Below, piece by piece: positions 20,169 to 27,281 of a stretch of 64,000 nt of DNA. The translations under genes and the position numbers were made by a program. The notes below the pieces were generated by a model. The model worked only from the letters and a program-made list of their open reading frames with translations. It was not told where the DNA came from and searched no databases. The stretch's first letter is position 1. Each line of letters opens with the position of its first letter. This stretch comes from SG8-30 sp963710135 (GTDB taxonomy: Bacteria > Pseudomonadota > Gammaproteobacteria > Steroidobacterales > Steroidobacteraceae), in contig CAVPYY010000002.1 of NCBI GenBank assembly GCA_963710135.1, positions 186,001 to 250,000 of the forward strand. The letters are read 5' to 3'.

Positions 20169-20372
20169 TCAGTGGCGCCGCGAGGGCAGGTCGTTCGATT
20201 CTTCGTCCGTCACGTCCAGTGCCGGCTCACCGGGGATGGCGTGCTCTTCCGACAGCCACGCGCCGAGGTCGATCAGCTTGCAGCGCTCGCTGCAGAATGG
20301 ACGCCAGCGGTTGGTGGTGTCCCATTCCATCGCCCGCCCGCAGCCCGGGCACTTCACGCGCGGCCGGCTCAC
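20169..20372 (-). CDS. yacG: DNA gyrase inhibitor / zinc-binding protein YacG
   Basis: Small zinc protein reported to bind GyrB and inhibit gyrase. The 67-residue product starts at GTG and has four cysteines in the family pattern: CPGC near residues 8-11 and CSERC near 27-31. RPFCSERCKLIDLGAWLSEEHAIPGE is the diagnostic stretch. Its start is three bases after the zapD stop, so they form an operon as in many gammaproteobacteria. Confidence 0.93.
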   Translation of the reverse strand: MSRPRVKCPGCGRAMEWDTTNRWRPFCSERCKLIDLGAWLSEEHAIPGEPALDVTDEESNDLPSRRH

Positions 20373-20375
20373 CGG

Positions 20376-21173
20376 TCAGCTGCAGCTGGTGAGGACGAAC
20401 GGCACGTCTGCATTCGGCTGCACCGGCCGCGCCTCGATGCTCGACCAGTTGAGGAAGCGGATGCTGCAACGATAATGGCTGCCGCTCACCTCCGGGAACA
20501 GGCTCGAGCCGGCCGGCAGCTCGATGCGCAGCAGCTGCACCGGGCTGTCGCGCTCGAAGACGATCTGGAACGAGCCGCCCTTGGCGATCTCGTGGCGGGG
20601 GCGGGCATTCTCGCGCGTGATCCACAGGAGCTCCGCCACGCTTTCGCACAGCGGGCGCATGCGGTCGAGCCAGCCACGCAGGTCCTCGACGCGCACGTCG
20701 GCCGGTTCGTTGAGCCAGTGATAGTAGTCGGGCAGGTCGAAGGCGCAGGTGCCGCCAGGAATCGCGCTGCGATGCTTGATGCCGTTGAGGAAGTCGGAGT
20801 CGCGCAGGGGCTGCAGGCTCTGGCTGCCGGTGGCCGCGAGCTCCTCGCGCCGGCGCACCAGCGCGGCCAGCACGGCCCTAAGCCGCGCACCATCGACGCC
20901 AGGGCGGTTCTGGTAGTCGCGGATGAGGTGCATCTGGCGCTCGAGGTCCTTCAGCACGTCGCCGCGCGGATCGCCGCGCGCCGTCACCGCCAGCATTTCG
21001 AGCACGCTGCCCACCGCCGCGCGGCTCGACCACTCGCTCGGCGACTCGGCGTGGAAAACGGCCTGGTTCCACAGGAACTCGAGGCGCAGGAGGGTGCGCA
21101 TCCGCTCGTTGAGCGGCTGCTCGTAGACCACCGGTGCCCCGGCGGCTGAGGGTGCCTCCATGGGCTCGAACAT
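20376..21173 (-). CDS. zapD: Cell division protein ZapD
   Basis: Cytoplasmic FtsZ-bundling protein that stabilises the division ring. The 265-residue product shows the family features YEQPLNERMRTLLRLEFLW near residues 17-35, SDFLNGIKHRSAIPGGTCAFDLPDYYHWL in the middle, and a beta domain ending in SHYRCSIRFLNWSS. In related genomes coaE, zapD and yacG are adjacent. Here a 424-base repeat-filled gap separates zapD from coaE, so zapD may need its own promoter. Confidence 0.93.
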   Translation of the reverse strand: MFEPMEAPSAAGAPVVYEQPLNERMRTLLRLEFLWNQAVFHAESPSEWSSRAAVGSVLEMLAVTARGDPRGDVLKDLERQMHLIRDYQNRPGVDGARLRAVLAALVRRREELAATGSQSLQPLRDSDFLNGIKHRSAIPGGTCAFDLPDYYHWLNEPADVRVEDLRGWLDRMRPLCESVAELLWITRENARPRHEIAKGGSFQIVFERDSPVQLLRIELPAGSSLFPEVSGSHYRCSIRFLNWSSIEARPVQPNADVPFVLTSCS

Positions 21174-21249
21174 CCGGCTATTCTGCGGCAGGGGTCCGTG
21201 GGCGTAAACAGCCCTGATGCCGGGAGTTTGCGACAGGTCGCGGTTTGGC

Positions 21250-21359
21250 GGGCCCCGGGGGCTGTCCCTCCCGCGGTGGGGACTGTCCCCGCAGGGGACT
21301 TGCCCTCTGATGCGGCACTGACGTGGGGACTGTCCCCGCAGGGGACTGTCCCCGGCGTG
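21250..21359. repeat. GGGGACTGTCCCC repeat cluster, left part
   Basis: A degenerate unit near 21257-21269, a full unit at 21279-21291, a decayed one just after, and two full units inside the composite repeat at 21334-21353. The gap between zapD and coaE (21174-21597) is mostly made of these and the composite element; I see no gene in it. Confidence 0.75.
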
Positions 21360-21486
21360 GCACCCATTGCGGCAGTCCGCGGAACGCCTCGCAGCTACGC
21401 GGGTCTCTCTACTCCTGTAGAGCCTCTTGCTCGCTCCGCCGAAGCCAAAGTCGCTCGCAAGAGGCCTACAGTCGTCCTCGACCCGC
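21304..21486. repeat. Dispersed ~180-bp composite repeat, copy 2
   Basis: Second copy of the element at 15741-15920, same orientation. It keeps the tandem GGGGACTGTCCCC pair, the CGGGTCTCTCTACTCC stretch and the hairpin: TGTAGAGCCTCTTGC at 21416-21430 pairs with GCAAGAGGCCTACA at 21457-21470. The bases between the hairpin arms are the most different between copies, while the arms are identical. That suggests the structure matters. Confidence 0.85.
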
Positions 21487-21519
21487 GCGAGAGGCTGTCA
21501 CCTTGGCGAGGCGTGCCTC

Positions 21520-21548
21520 GGGGACTGTCCCCGCAGGGGACTGTCCCC
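21520..21548. repeat. Two tandem GGGGACTGTCCCC palindromes
   Basis: Units at 21520-21532 and 21536-21548 separated by GCA, the same spacing as at 15760-15788. They lie about 50 bases from the coaE stop. The remaining bases to 21597 contain a decayed GGGAACGGTCCCC-like unit (21577-21589). Confidence 0.8.
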
Positions 21549-21597
21549 AGATACGGCACGGCGCCGGGAACGGTCCCCTAGTGCGGCACCCCCGGCC

Positions 21598-22210
21598 TCA
21601 CCCCTCAGCAACGGCCAGTTTGCGGTATTGGCTGTCCAGCTCCGCGACCCGACGGCCGAGATCCTCGAGCGTGCCGTCGTTGACGATCACGTCGTCGGCG
21701 GCCTGCAGGCGTGCCTCGCGGCTGACTTGCGCTGCCACGATGGCGCGCGCCTGCCCGGGCGAGCCGCCGTCGCGGGCCAGCAGGCGCTTGAGGCGCAGGT
21801 CTTCCGGCGAGTCGACGACGAGCACGCGGTCGAAGTCGTCCGCCCGCCCGGTTTCGACCAGCAGTGGAATGACGAGGATCTGGTAGGGACCGTCGGCCGC
21901 TTCCGACAACGCGTCCATGCGGGCGCGGATCGCCGGGTGCAGCAGCTCTTCCAGCCGGCGGCGGGCCGCCGTATCGGCGAAGACGATGTCGCGCAGGGCG
22001 GCGCGGTCGAGCTGGCCGTCCTCGCTGACCACGGCAGGGCCGAATGCGGCGCGAATGGCGGCGAGCGCCGGCTGCCCGGGTGCGACGACCTCGCGCGCTA
22101 TCACGTCGGAGTCGATCACCGGCACGCGCGAGACCGGCGAACAGGTCCGCCACGGCGCTCTTGCCACTGGCGATGCCTCCGGTCAGTGCGATCCTGAGCG
22201 GCCGGCTCAT
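21598..22210 (-). CDS. coaE: Dephospho-CoA kinase CoaE, frameshifted
   Basis: Phosphorylates dephospho-CoA, the last step of CoA synthesis, and is normally essential. The N-terminus from ATG 22210 reads RIALTGGIASGKSAVADLFAGLA, with the P-loop GGIASGKS. The frame then shifts, and the rest reads VPVIDSDVIAREVVAPG through LLHPAIRARM and PLLVETG to the TGA at 21598. One extra base near 22124-22131 (a GCGCG run) explains the break. Removing it gives 203 residues, the usual length. Because the gene should be essential, an assembly indel is more likely than true loss. It starts four bases after pilD ends. Confidence 0.85.
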
Positions 22211-22214
22211 CGCT

Positions 22215-23108
22215 TCAGCGCAGTCCCGAGACGGCCAGGTAGCTGCCCATGATCTGCGGGCCCCACAGCATGGCAATCCAGCCGGCACCCGCGAGGTACG
22301 GGCCGTAGGGAATGGGAATATTGCGGTCGCGGCCGCGGATGACGATGAGCGCGATGCCTACTACTGCGCCCACTCCGGCCGAGAGCAGCAGGATCAGTGG
22401 CAGCATCTGCCAGCCCATCCAGGCGCCGAGCGCCGCGAACAGCTTGAAGTCGCCGTAGCCCATGCCTTCCTTGCCGGTTAGCAGCTTGAAGGCATGAAAG
22501 ACGCCCCACAGGAACAGGTACCCCGCCGCGGCGCCAATGATGGCGTCGCGCGGACCGACGGGCAGCGCATGGCCGGATGCCGGATCGTGCCAGAGGCTCG
22601 CCAGCAGCCCCAGCCAAAGCAGCGGCAGGGTCAGCAGATCGGGCAGCAGCTGGTGGTCGACGTCGATGCCGGTGAGCGCGATCAGGATCCAGGTAATGGC
22701 CAGCGCGAAGCCCGCCTCCACGCCGAAGCCGAAGTGCCAGGCGACGAAGGCGCTGGCCACGCCGGTGGCCAGTTCGACGAGCGGATATCGTAGCGAGATG
22801 CGCGCACTGCAGTGGGCACAGCGGCCTCGCAGTAGCAGCCAGCTCACCAGCGGGATGTTCTGCCAGGCCGCGATCGGCGCCTTGCAGGCCGGACAGCGCG
22901 AACGGGGGGTGGCGAGCGTCAGCACCTCGGCGGTGTCGTCCGTGGTGCGTCCCTCGATCTCCGCGCACTGCGCCCGCCACTGCCGCTCCAGGATCAGCGG
23001 CAGGCGGTGGATCACGACGTTCAGGAAGCTGCCGATCAGCAGTCCGAAGACGAACATGACCGCGGCAAACGCCAGCGGGCTGCCTTGCAGGGTGCTGACG
23101 AGGTTCAT
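22215..23108 (-). CDS. pilD: Prepilin leader peptidase / N-methyltransferase PilD
   Basis: A24 aspartic peptidase of the inner membrane that cuts the leader of type IV prepilins and N-methylates the new N-terminal residue. In the 297-residue product, GSFLNVVIHRLP is near residues 26-37. A zinc-binding pair of CxxC motifs (CPAC...CAHC) lies in the cytoplasmic loop. The two catalytic aspartates are in LTGIDVDHQLLPD and GMGYGDFKLFAALGAWMG. Several membrane segments follow. It ends four bases before coaE. Confidence 0.95.
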   Translation of the reverse strand: MNLVSTLQGSPLAFAAVMFVFGLLIGSFLNVVIHRLPLILERQWRAQCAEIEGRTTDDTAEVLTLATPRSRCPACKAPIAAWQNIPLVSWLLLRGRCAHCSARISLRYPLVELATGVASAFVAWHFGFGVEAGFALAITWILIALTGIDVDHQLLPDLLTLPLLWLGLLASLWHDPASGHALPVGPRDAIIGAAAGYLFLWGVFHAFKLLTGKEGMGYGDFKLFAALGAWMGWQMLPLILLLSAGVGAVVGIALIVIRGRDRNIPIPYGPYLAGAGWIAMLWGPQIMGSYLAVSGLR

Positions 23109-23131
23109 TGGCGATCCAGGTCCCTGTCGAG

Positions 23132-23158
23132 GAAACGCCGCGACGAGCGCGGCGTTTC
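23132..23158 (-). promoter_or_regulatory. Intercistronic hairpin between pilC and pilD
   Basis: GAAACGCCGCG (23132-23142) and CGCGGCGTTTC (23148-23158) form a perfect 11-bp stem with a 5-base loop. It lies in the 74-base pilC-pilD gap, with no T tract after it on the minus strand. It may stabilise the upstream pil mRNA or slow transcription before pilD. Confidence 0.55.
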
Positions 23159-23182
23159 GGTGAGTTGCTTACGCCAGCAGTA

Positions 23183-24406
23183 TTAGATCACCGCACCTAG
23201 CTTGAAGATCGGCAGGTACATGGCGACGACGAGGCCGCCAACGAGCACGCCGAGGATAGCCATGATCAACGGCTCGAGGAGGCTCGACAGGCTGTCCACG
23301 GCTGTGTCTACCTCGAGTTCGTAAAAGTCCGCGACCTTGGAGGCCATGGCGTCAAGAGACCCTGATTCCTCGCCGACCGCGATCATCTGGATGACCATGT
23401 TCGGAAACAGCCCAGTGTTCTCCATGGCACGCTGAAGTCGCTGACCGGTCGCGACCTCGTCGCGCATGCGATATACGCCTTCCTCGTAGACGATATTTCC
23501 CGTCGCGCCGGCGACAGAGTCCATCGCCTCGACGAGAGGCACGCCGGCGGAGAACATCGTAGCAAGCGTCCGCGCATACCGAGCGATCGCCGCCTTGACA
23601 AGAATGGGGCCAACAATGGGCAACTTTAGCATTCCACGATCAACTATTTGGCGCATCGCGCGAGAACGCTTGTGAAAGTATCCGAATCCGATGACTGAAC
23701 CAACGACAAGAACGCCCATCCACCAACCATTCTCTTGGAGAAACTGCGACAAGTCGATGACCATGCGGGTGAACGCCGGGAGGTCAGCCCCGAAACCCTT
23801 GAACAGTGACTCGAACTGCGGAATCACGAATAGCAACAGTATCAGGGTCACGATGACCGCGACTGCCAGCACTGCCGCTGGATAGAACAAGGCCTTCTTG
23901 ATCTTCTTCTTCAGCGCTTCGGTCTTCTCCTTATAGGTCGCGACCTTGTCGAGCAGGCTCTCCAACGCACCGGCCTGTTCACCCGCTTCGACGAGGTTGA
24001 CGAACAGGTCGTCAAAATAGAGCGGGTGCTTGGCCAAGGCTTCGTGCAGCGTCGAGCCAGCCTCGATCTGGGACTTGATGTCGAGGATCAGCTTCTGCAT
24101 CGACGGCTTTTCATGGCCTACACCGACGATCTCGAAGGCCTGCACCAGCGGAATGCCCGCCTCCAGCATTGTAGACAGCTGACGGCTGAAGATCGCGATG
24201 TCCTCAGGCGTGATCTTGGCGCCGCTGGAGAAGAGCTTCTGCTGCTTCTTGATCTTGACCGGCACCAGTCCCTGGCGGCGCAACTCCGCCCGGACCGCGG
24301 TCTCGTTCGCGGCCAGCGACCGGCCCTTGACCCGGTTACCCTTGCGGTCCGTGCCTTCCCACTGCCAGGGGATTTCCTTCTTCGCGAGCGCGGCGGCCTG
24401 TGCCAT
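23183..24406 (-). CDS. pilC: Type IV pilus inner-membrane platform protein PilC
   Basis: Polytopic platform protein that couples the PilB/PilT motors to pilus assembly. The 407-residue product has two T2SF domains, the first with FSRQLSTMLEAGIPLVQAFE and the second with YARTLATMFSAGVPLVEAM. The membrane segments lie near residues 170-195, 220-240 and 375-400. GEESGSLDAMASKVADFYE is the conserved second-domain motif. AAGGAC precedes the ATG. The central part of the gene (roughly 23560-23900) is visibly less GC-rich than the flanking genes. Confidence 0.95.
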   Translation of the reverse strand: MAQAAALAKKEIPWQWEGTDRKGNRVKGRSLAANETAVRAELRRQGLVPVKIKKQQKLFSSGAKITPEDIAIFSRQLSTMLEAGIPLVQAFEIVGVGHEKPSMQKLILDIKSQIEAGSTLHEALAKHPLYFDDLFVNLVEAGEQAGALESLLDKVATYKEKTEALKKKIKKALFYPAAVLAVAVIVTLILLLFVIPQFESLFKGFGADLPAFTRMVIDLSQFLQENGWWMGVLVVGSVIGFGYFHKRSRAMRQIVDRGMLKLPIVGPILVKAAIARYARTLATMFSAGVPLVEAMDSVAGATGNIVYEEGVYRMRDEVATGQRLQRAMENTGLFPNMVIQMIAVGEESGSLDAMASKVADFYELEVDTAVDSLSSLLEPLIMAILGVLVGGLVVAMYLPIFKLGAVI

Positions 24407-24459
24407 GTGTCCTTGCCCTGCTTAAGTGAAAACGCCCCAAATGCTAACCCGGCGGGGGG

Positions 24460-26208
24460 TCAGTCAACTGTGACGCGGTTGACTTCTTCGAGGCTCGTCA
24501 CCCCGTCCATGACCTTCTTGAGGCCCGAAGTCCGCAGGTCCCAGACCCCTTCCTGGCGAGCCTGGTCCTTGATGTCCCGGGCGTTGCCGCCGGTCAGGAT
24601 AATCCGGGCGATGGAGTCGGTCACCGGCATGACCTCGTACAGGCCCACCCGGCCCTTGTAGCCCTCGTTGCACTGGCTGCATCCCTTGGGTTTGTAGATG
24701 CGGAAATCTGGCGTCGAGACCTGTTGTTCGGTGAAACCCTCCTTCAAGAGCGCCTCCTTGGGCAGGTCGAACGGCTCCTTGCAGTTGTTGCAAAGCCGCC
24801 GCCCCAGCCGCTGGGCAATGATCAGGCTCACGGAGGTCGCGATCGCGTAGGGCTTCACGCCCATGTCCACCAGGCGGGTAAGGGTCTGGGGCGCGTCGTT
24901 GGTATGCAGGGTCGAGAGCACCAAGTGGCCCGTCTGGGCCGCCTTGATGGCGATCTCGGCGGTTTCGAGGTCGCGCACCTCACCGACCATCACGACGTCC
25001 GGGTCCTGGCGCAGGAAGGCGCGCAGGGCAGAGGCGAACGTGAGCCCGACCTTCGGGTTGACGTTCACCTGGTTGACGCCGGGCAACACGATTTCCGCCG
25101 GATCCTCGGCGGTCGAAATATTGGTGTCTTCGGTATTGAGGATGTGCAGGCCAGTGTACAGCGACACGGTCTTGCCGCTGCCGGTGGGGCCAGTCACCAG
25201 GATCATGCCCTGGGGCTTCGCCAGGGTCTTCATGTACAGGTCTTTCTGGAACGGCTCGTAGCCCAGCGCGTCGATGCCGAGCATGGCACTGCTCGGATCG
25301 AGAATACGCATCACGATCTTCTCGCCGAACAGCGTGGGGCAGGTGCTCACGCGGAAGTCGATGGAGCGGTTCTTCGACAAGCGCATCTTGATGCGCCCGT
25401 CCTGCGGGACGCGGCGTTCGGCGATGTCGAGGCGCGACATGACTTTGAGGCGCGCGGACAGCTTGGGCGAGAGCTGCACCGGGGGCTGCGCGACTTCCCG
25501 CAGCACGCCGTCCATGCGCAGGCGGATGCGGTAGTACTTCTCGTAGGGCTCGAAGTGAATGTCCGACGCACCCTGGCGGATGGCGTCGAGCATGATCTTG
25601 TTGACGAAGCGGACGATCGGCGCGTCCTCGACGTCGTCACGACCGACGGCTGAGTCGACCTCGTCCTCTGCGGCCGAGACATCGAGGTTCTCAAGATCGA
25701 AGTCGTCGTCGGTGCCGAGGCTAGGCATCGAGGTGTCGACCTGCTCGATGCTCTTGTTGACGTACTTCTGCAGCTTGTCGTCTTCGACGACGACCGCCTC
25801 GATCGACATTCCGGTCTGGAACTTGATCTCGTCGATGGCGTGGAGGTTGGTGGGATCCGACACGCCCACGTGCAAACGCTTGCCACGACGGACGAGAGGC
25901 AGGACCCGGTGCTTGGAGAGGAGCTTGTCGCTGACCAGCCTGACCGTGTCGAGGTCGATGGTGACCGCGTCGAGGTCCAGTAGCGGGACGCCGAACTCCT
26001 GAGCTGCGGCAATCGCTATGTCACGCGCGGAGGCCAGGTTCTGGGTCACCAGCCAGGAGACGAACTGGACCTTCTTCTCGCGGGCCGAGGCCATGGCTTC
26101 GACCATGGCGGCCTCGTCCAGCAGGCCGTCCTGGACCAGGCGTTGTGGCAAGCCGCCCAGTGCATGCGCGCGCGCGCCGCCACTCGCTGCTGAAGCTGGT
26201 TCGTTCAT
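24460..26208 (-). CDS. pilB: Type IV pilus assembly ATPase PilB
   Basis: Hexameric cytoplasmic motor that powers pilus extension. In the 582-residue product the N-terminal GSPII_E domain (about 20-155) is followed by an acidic linker (155-195) and the ATPase domain. The Walker A GPTGSGKT is at 340-347. The Asp box ISTAEDPAEIVLPGVNQVNVN, the Walker B region RQDPDVVMVGEVRD and the His box THLHTND-like STLHTNDAPQTLTRL follow. A tetracysteine zinc motif (CNNC...CSQC) lies near 485-530. It is downstream of pilA after a terminator, in the order A-B-C-D. Confidence 0.96.
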   Translation of the reverse strand: MNEPASAASGGARAHALGGLPQRLVQDGLLDEAAMVEAMASAREKKVQFVSWLVTQNLASARDIAIAAAQEFGVPLLDLDAVTIDLDTVRLVSDKLLSKHRVLPLVRRGKRLHVGVSDPTNLHAIDEIKFQTGMSIEAVVVEDDKLQKYVNKSIEQVDTSMPSLGTDDDFDLENLDVSAAEDEVDSAVGRDDVEDAPIVRFVNKIMLDAIRQGASDIHFEPYEKYYRIRLRMDGVLREVAQPPVQLSPKLSARLKVMSRLDIAERRVPQDGRIKMRLSKNRSIDFRVSTCPTLFGEKIVMRILDPSSAMLGIDALGYEPFQKDLYMKTLAKPQGMILVTGPTGSGKTVSLYTGLHILNTEDTNISTAEDPAEIVLPGVNQVNVNPKVGLTFASALRAFLRQDPDVVMVGEVRDLETAEIAIKAAQTGHLVLSTLHTNDAPQTLTRLVDMGVKPYAIATSVSLIIAQRLGRRLCNNCKEPFDLPKEALLKEGFTEQQVSTPDFRIYKPKGCSQCNEGYKGRVGLYEVMPVTDSIARIILTGGNARDIKDQARQEGVWDLRTSGLKKVMDGVTSLEEVNRVTVD

Positions 26209-26399
26209 GCTCTGCGGCCACGACTCTCTGTATATCCCAGATGAGACATAAGTCTATCCGTTACAGGGCAAGTAGCAACGTGCCCGTGCGAATTCGCGAT
26301 CCGTGTCGCATTAGGGCCTTGATTGAGGTTCTCTTGGCTAGCTAGCGGTACAGGCGGCGATTGCCCCAGTGAAGCGCTCGTCGAACCTTCACAGGGCGG

Positions 26400-26441
26400 A
26401 ACAGAAAGAAGCGGTCCACCCCTTTCGGAGTGGACCGCTTC
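26400..26441 (-). terminator. Rho-independent terminator of pilA
   Basis: A perfect 12-bp stem (26408-26419 with 26430-26441) with a 10-base loop, followed on the minus strand by TTTCTGTT. It lies about 60 bases after the pilA stop and would limit read-through from the abundant pilin mRNA into pilB. The rest of the pilA-pilB gap (26209-26399) shows no gene. Confidence 0.8.
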
Positions 26442-26502
26442 GCCATCGAGCAACCAGTGTTGGGACCTAGCCAGCGGCCAAGTCCGCTACAGCGCTCACG
26501 CG

Positions 26503-27027
26503 TTACGCACCGAAGTTCGTGCGGCAAGAAGCCGGCATGTACTTGTCGAGGATGGTGGTGTCCACATCCCCGGAAGCGCCGCCCGCACCGTCCGTATTGA
26601 CGGTATTGGCGGGATCCGTAGCATTGCCACACTGCCACACCACGTCGCCATTAGCATTGACCCAAGCGCGGATTCCGAGCGTCTCGGTGGCGATGGCTGC
26701 GTTCGCGGCGTTGCCAAATGCAATTTCGATTGAACCGGCCTGTACGTCGATCGAGGCAACATAGCGGCCCTGCTTGGCGGTCGCGTCGAGCGCGGTGCCA
26801 GCGGCATCGGTCAAGTTAAGGTCAGCGAAGTCCGGCCAGACACCCGTCTGAGCGTAGGTCTCCGCAATGGCTGCCTTGAGGTCGCCGGCTAGCGTCATGC
26901 CTTCCGACACCTGCGTACGGATCGTGTAGTCCTGATAGGCCGGGATCGCGATCGCGGCCAGGATGCCGATGATCGCAACCACGATCATCAGCTCGATGAG
27001 CGTAAAGCCCTTCTGAATCGTCTTCAT
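26503..27027 (-). CDS. pilA: Type IV major pilin PilA
   Basis: Structural subunit of the type IV pilus. The start at 27027 lies nine bases after AAGGAG; a second ATG two codons upstream is only three bases from it. The product is 174 residues with a six-residue basic leader (MKTIQK) cut at G7/F8. The mature end is FTLIELMIVVAIIGILAAIAIPAYQDY, with Glu5 conserved. The C-terminal D-region is closed by Cys in WQCGNATDP and Cys in PASCRTNFGA, a short disulfide loop. Local GC is lower than in the neighbouring genes. Confidence 0.95.
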   Translation of the reverse strand: MKTIQKGFTLIELMIVVAIIGILAAIAIPAYQDYTIRTQVSEGMTLAGDLKAAIAETYAQTGVWPDFADLNLTDAAGTALDATAKQGRYVASIDVQAGSIEIAFGNAANAAIATETLGIRAWVNANGDVVWQCGNATDPANTVNTDGAGGASGDVDTTILDKYMPASCRTNFGA

Positions 27028-27091
27028 CTTCATAAACTCCTTGAGGGGACAAAGGTCGGCGGCGCACTTTGTCGCCGTCGGGCGACAGTAA

Positions 27092-27106
27092 GCAAGCTGC
27101 GTGCCA
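27092..27106 (-). promoter_or_regulatory. Sigma-54 promoter of pilA
   Basis: On the minus strand TGGCACGCAGCTTGC matches the -24/-12 consensus TGGCAC-N5-TTGC exactly. The predicted start is near 27080, giving a pilA leader of about 50 bases. It fits PilR, a sigma-54 activator encoded directly upstream. Confidence 0.9.
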
Positions 27107-27190
27107 AGCTCCGTGGTTCGCATATCTTATTGTTTTATATAAGAATGATCTGGGCCCGGGGCGCCGGGCCGGCCCACCTTACGGACCTCT

Positions 27191-27216
27191 ACTGACAGGC
27201 CGTGTCACAAAGTGAC
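27191..27216 (-). promoter_or_regulatory. Candidate PilR-binding region
   Basis: About 90-120 bases upstream of the sigma-54 promoter lie CTGTC (minus strand, within 27192-27199) and GTGTC (27202-27206), the core recognised by PilR in Pseudomonas. A GTCAC-AAA-GTGAC palindrome is at 27204-27216. An AT-rich stretch (27120-27149) lies between them and the promoter and could be a bend. Direct binding is inferred. Confidence 0.45.
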
Positions 27217-27281
27217 GTGGCGCGTCACCGAGGCGCGGCCTTCAGTGCCAGTAGAAGGGCAAACCCCGCCCAAGCGACGGC

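Noticed and set aside
15715..21548. Composite transposon bounded by the two ~180-bp copies
   Set aside because: The copies flank ordinary chromosomal genes (curA-like to zapD) in conserved order, are directly oriented, and no transposase or target duplication is seen.
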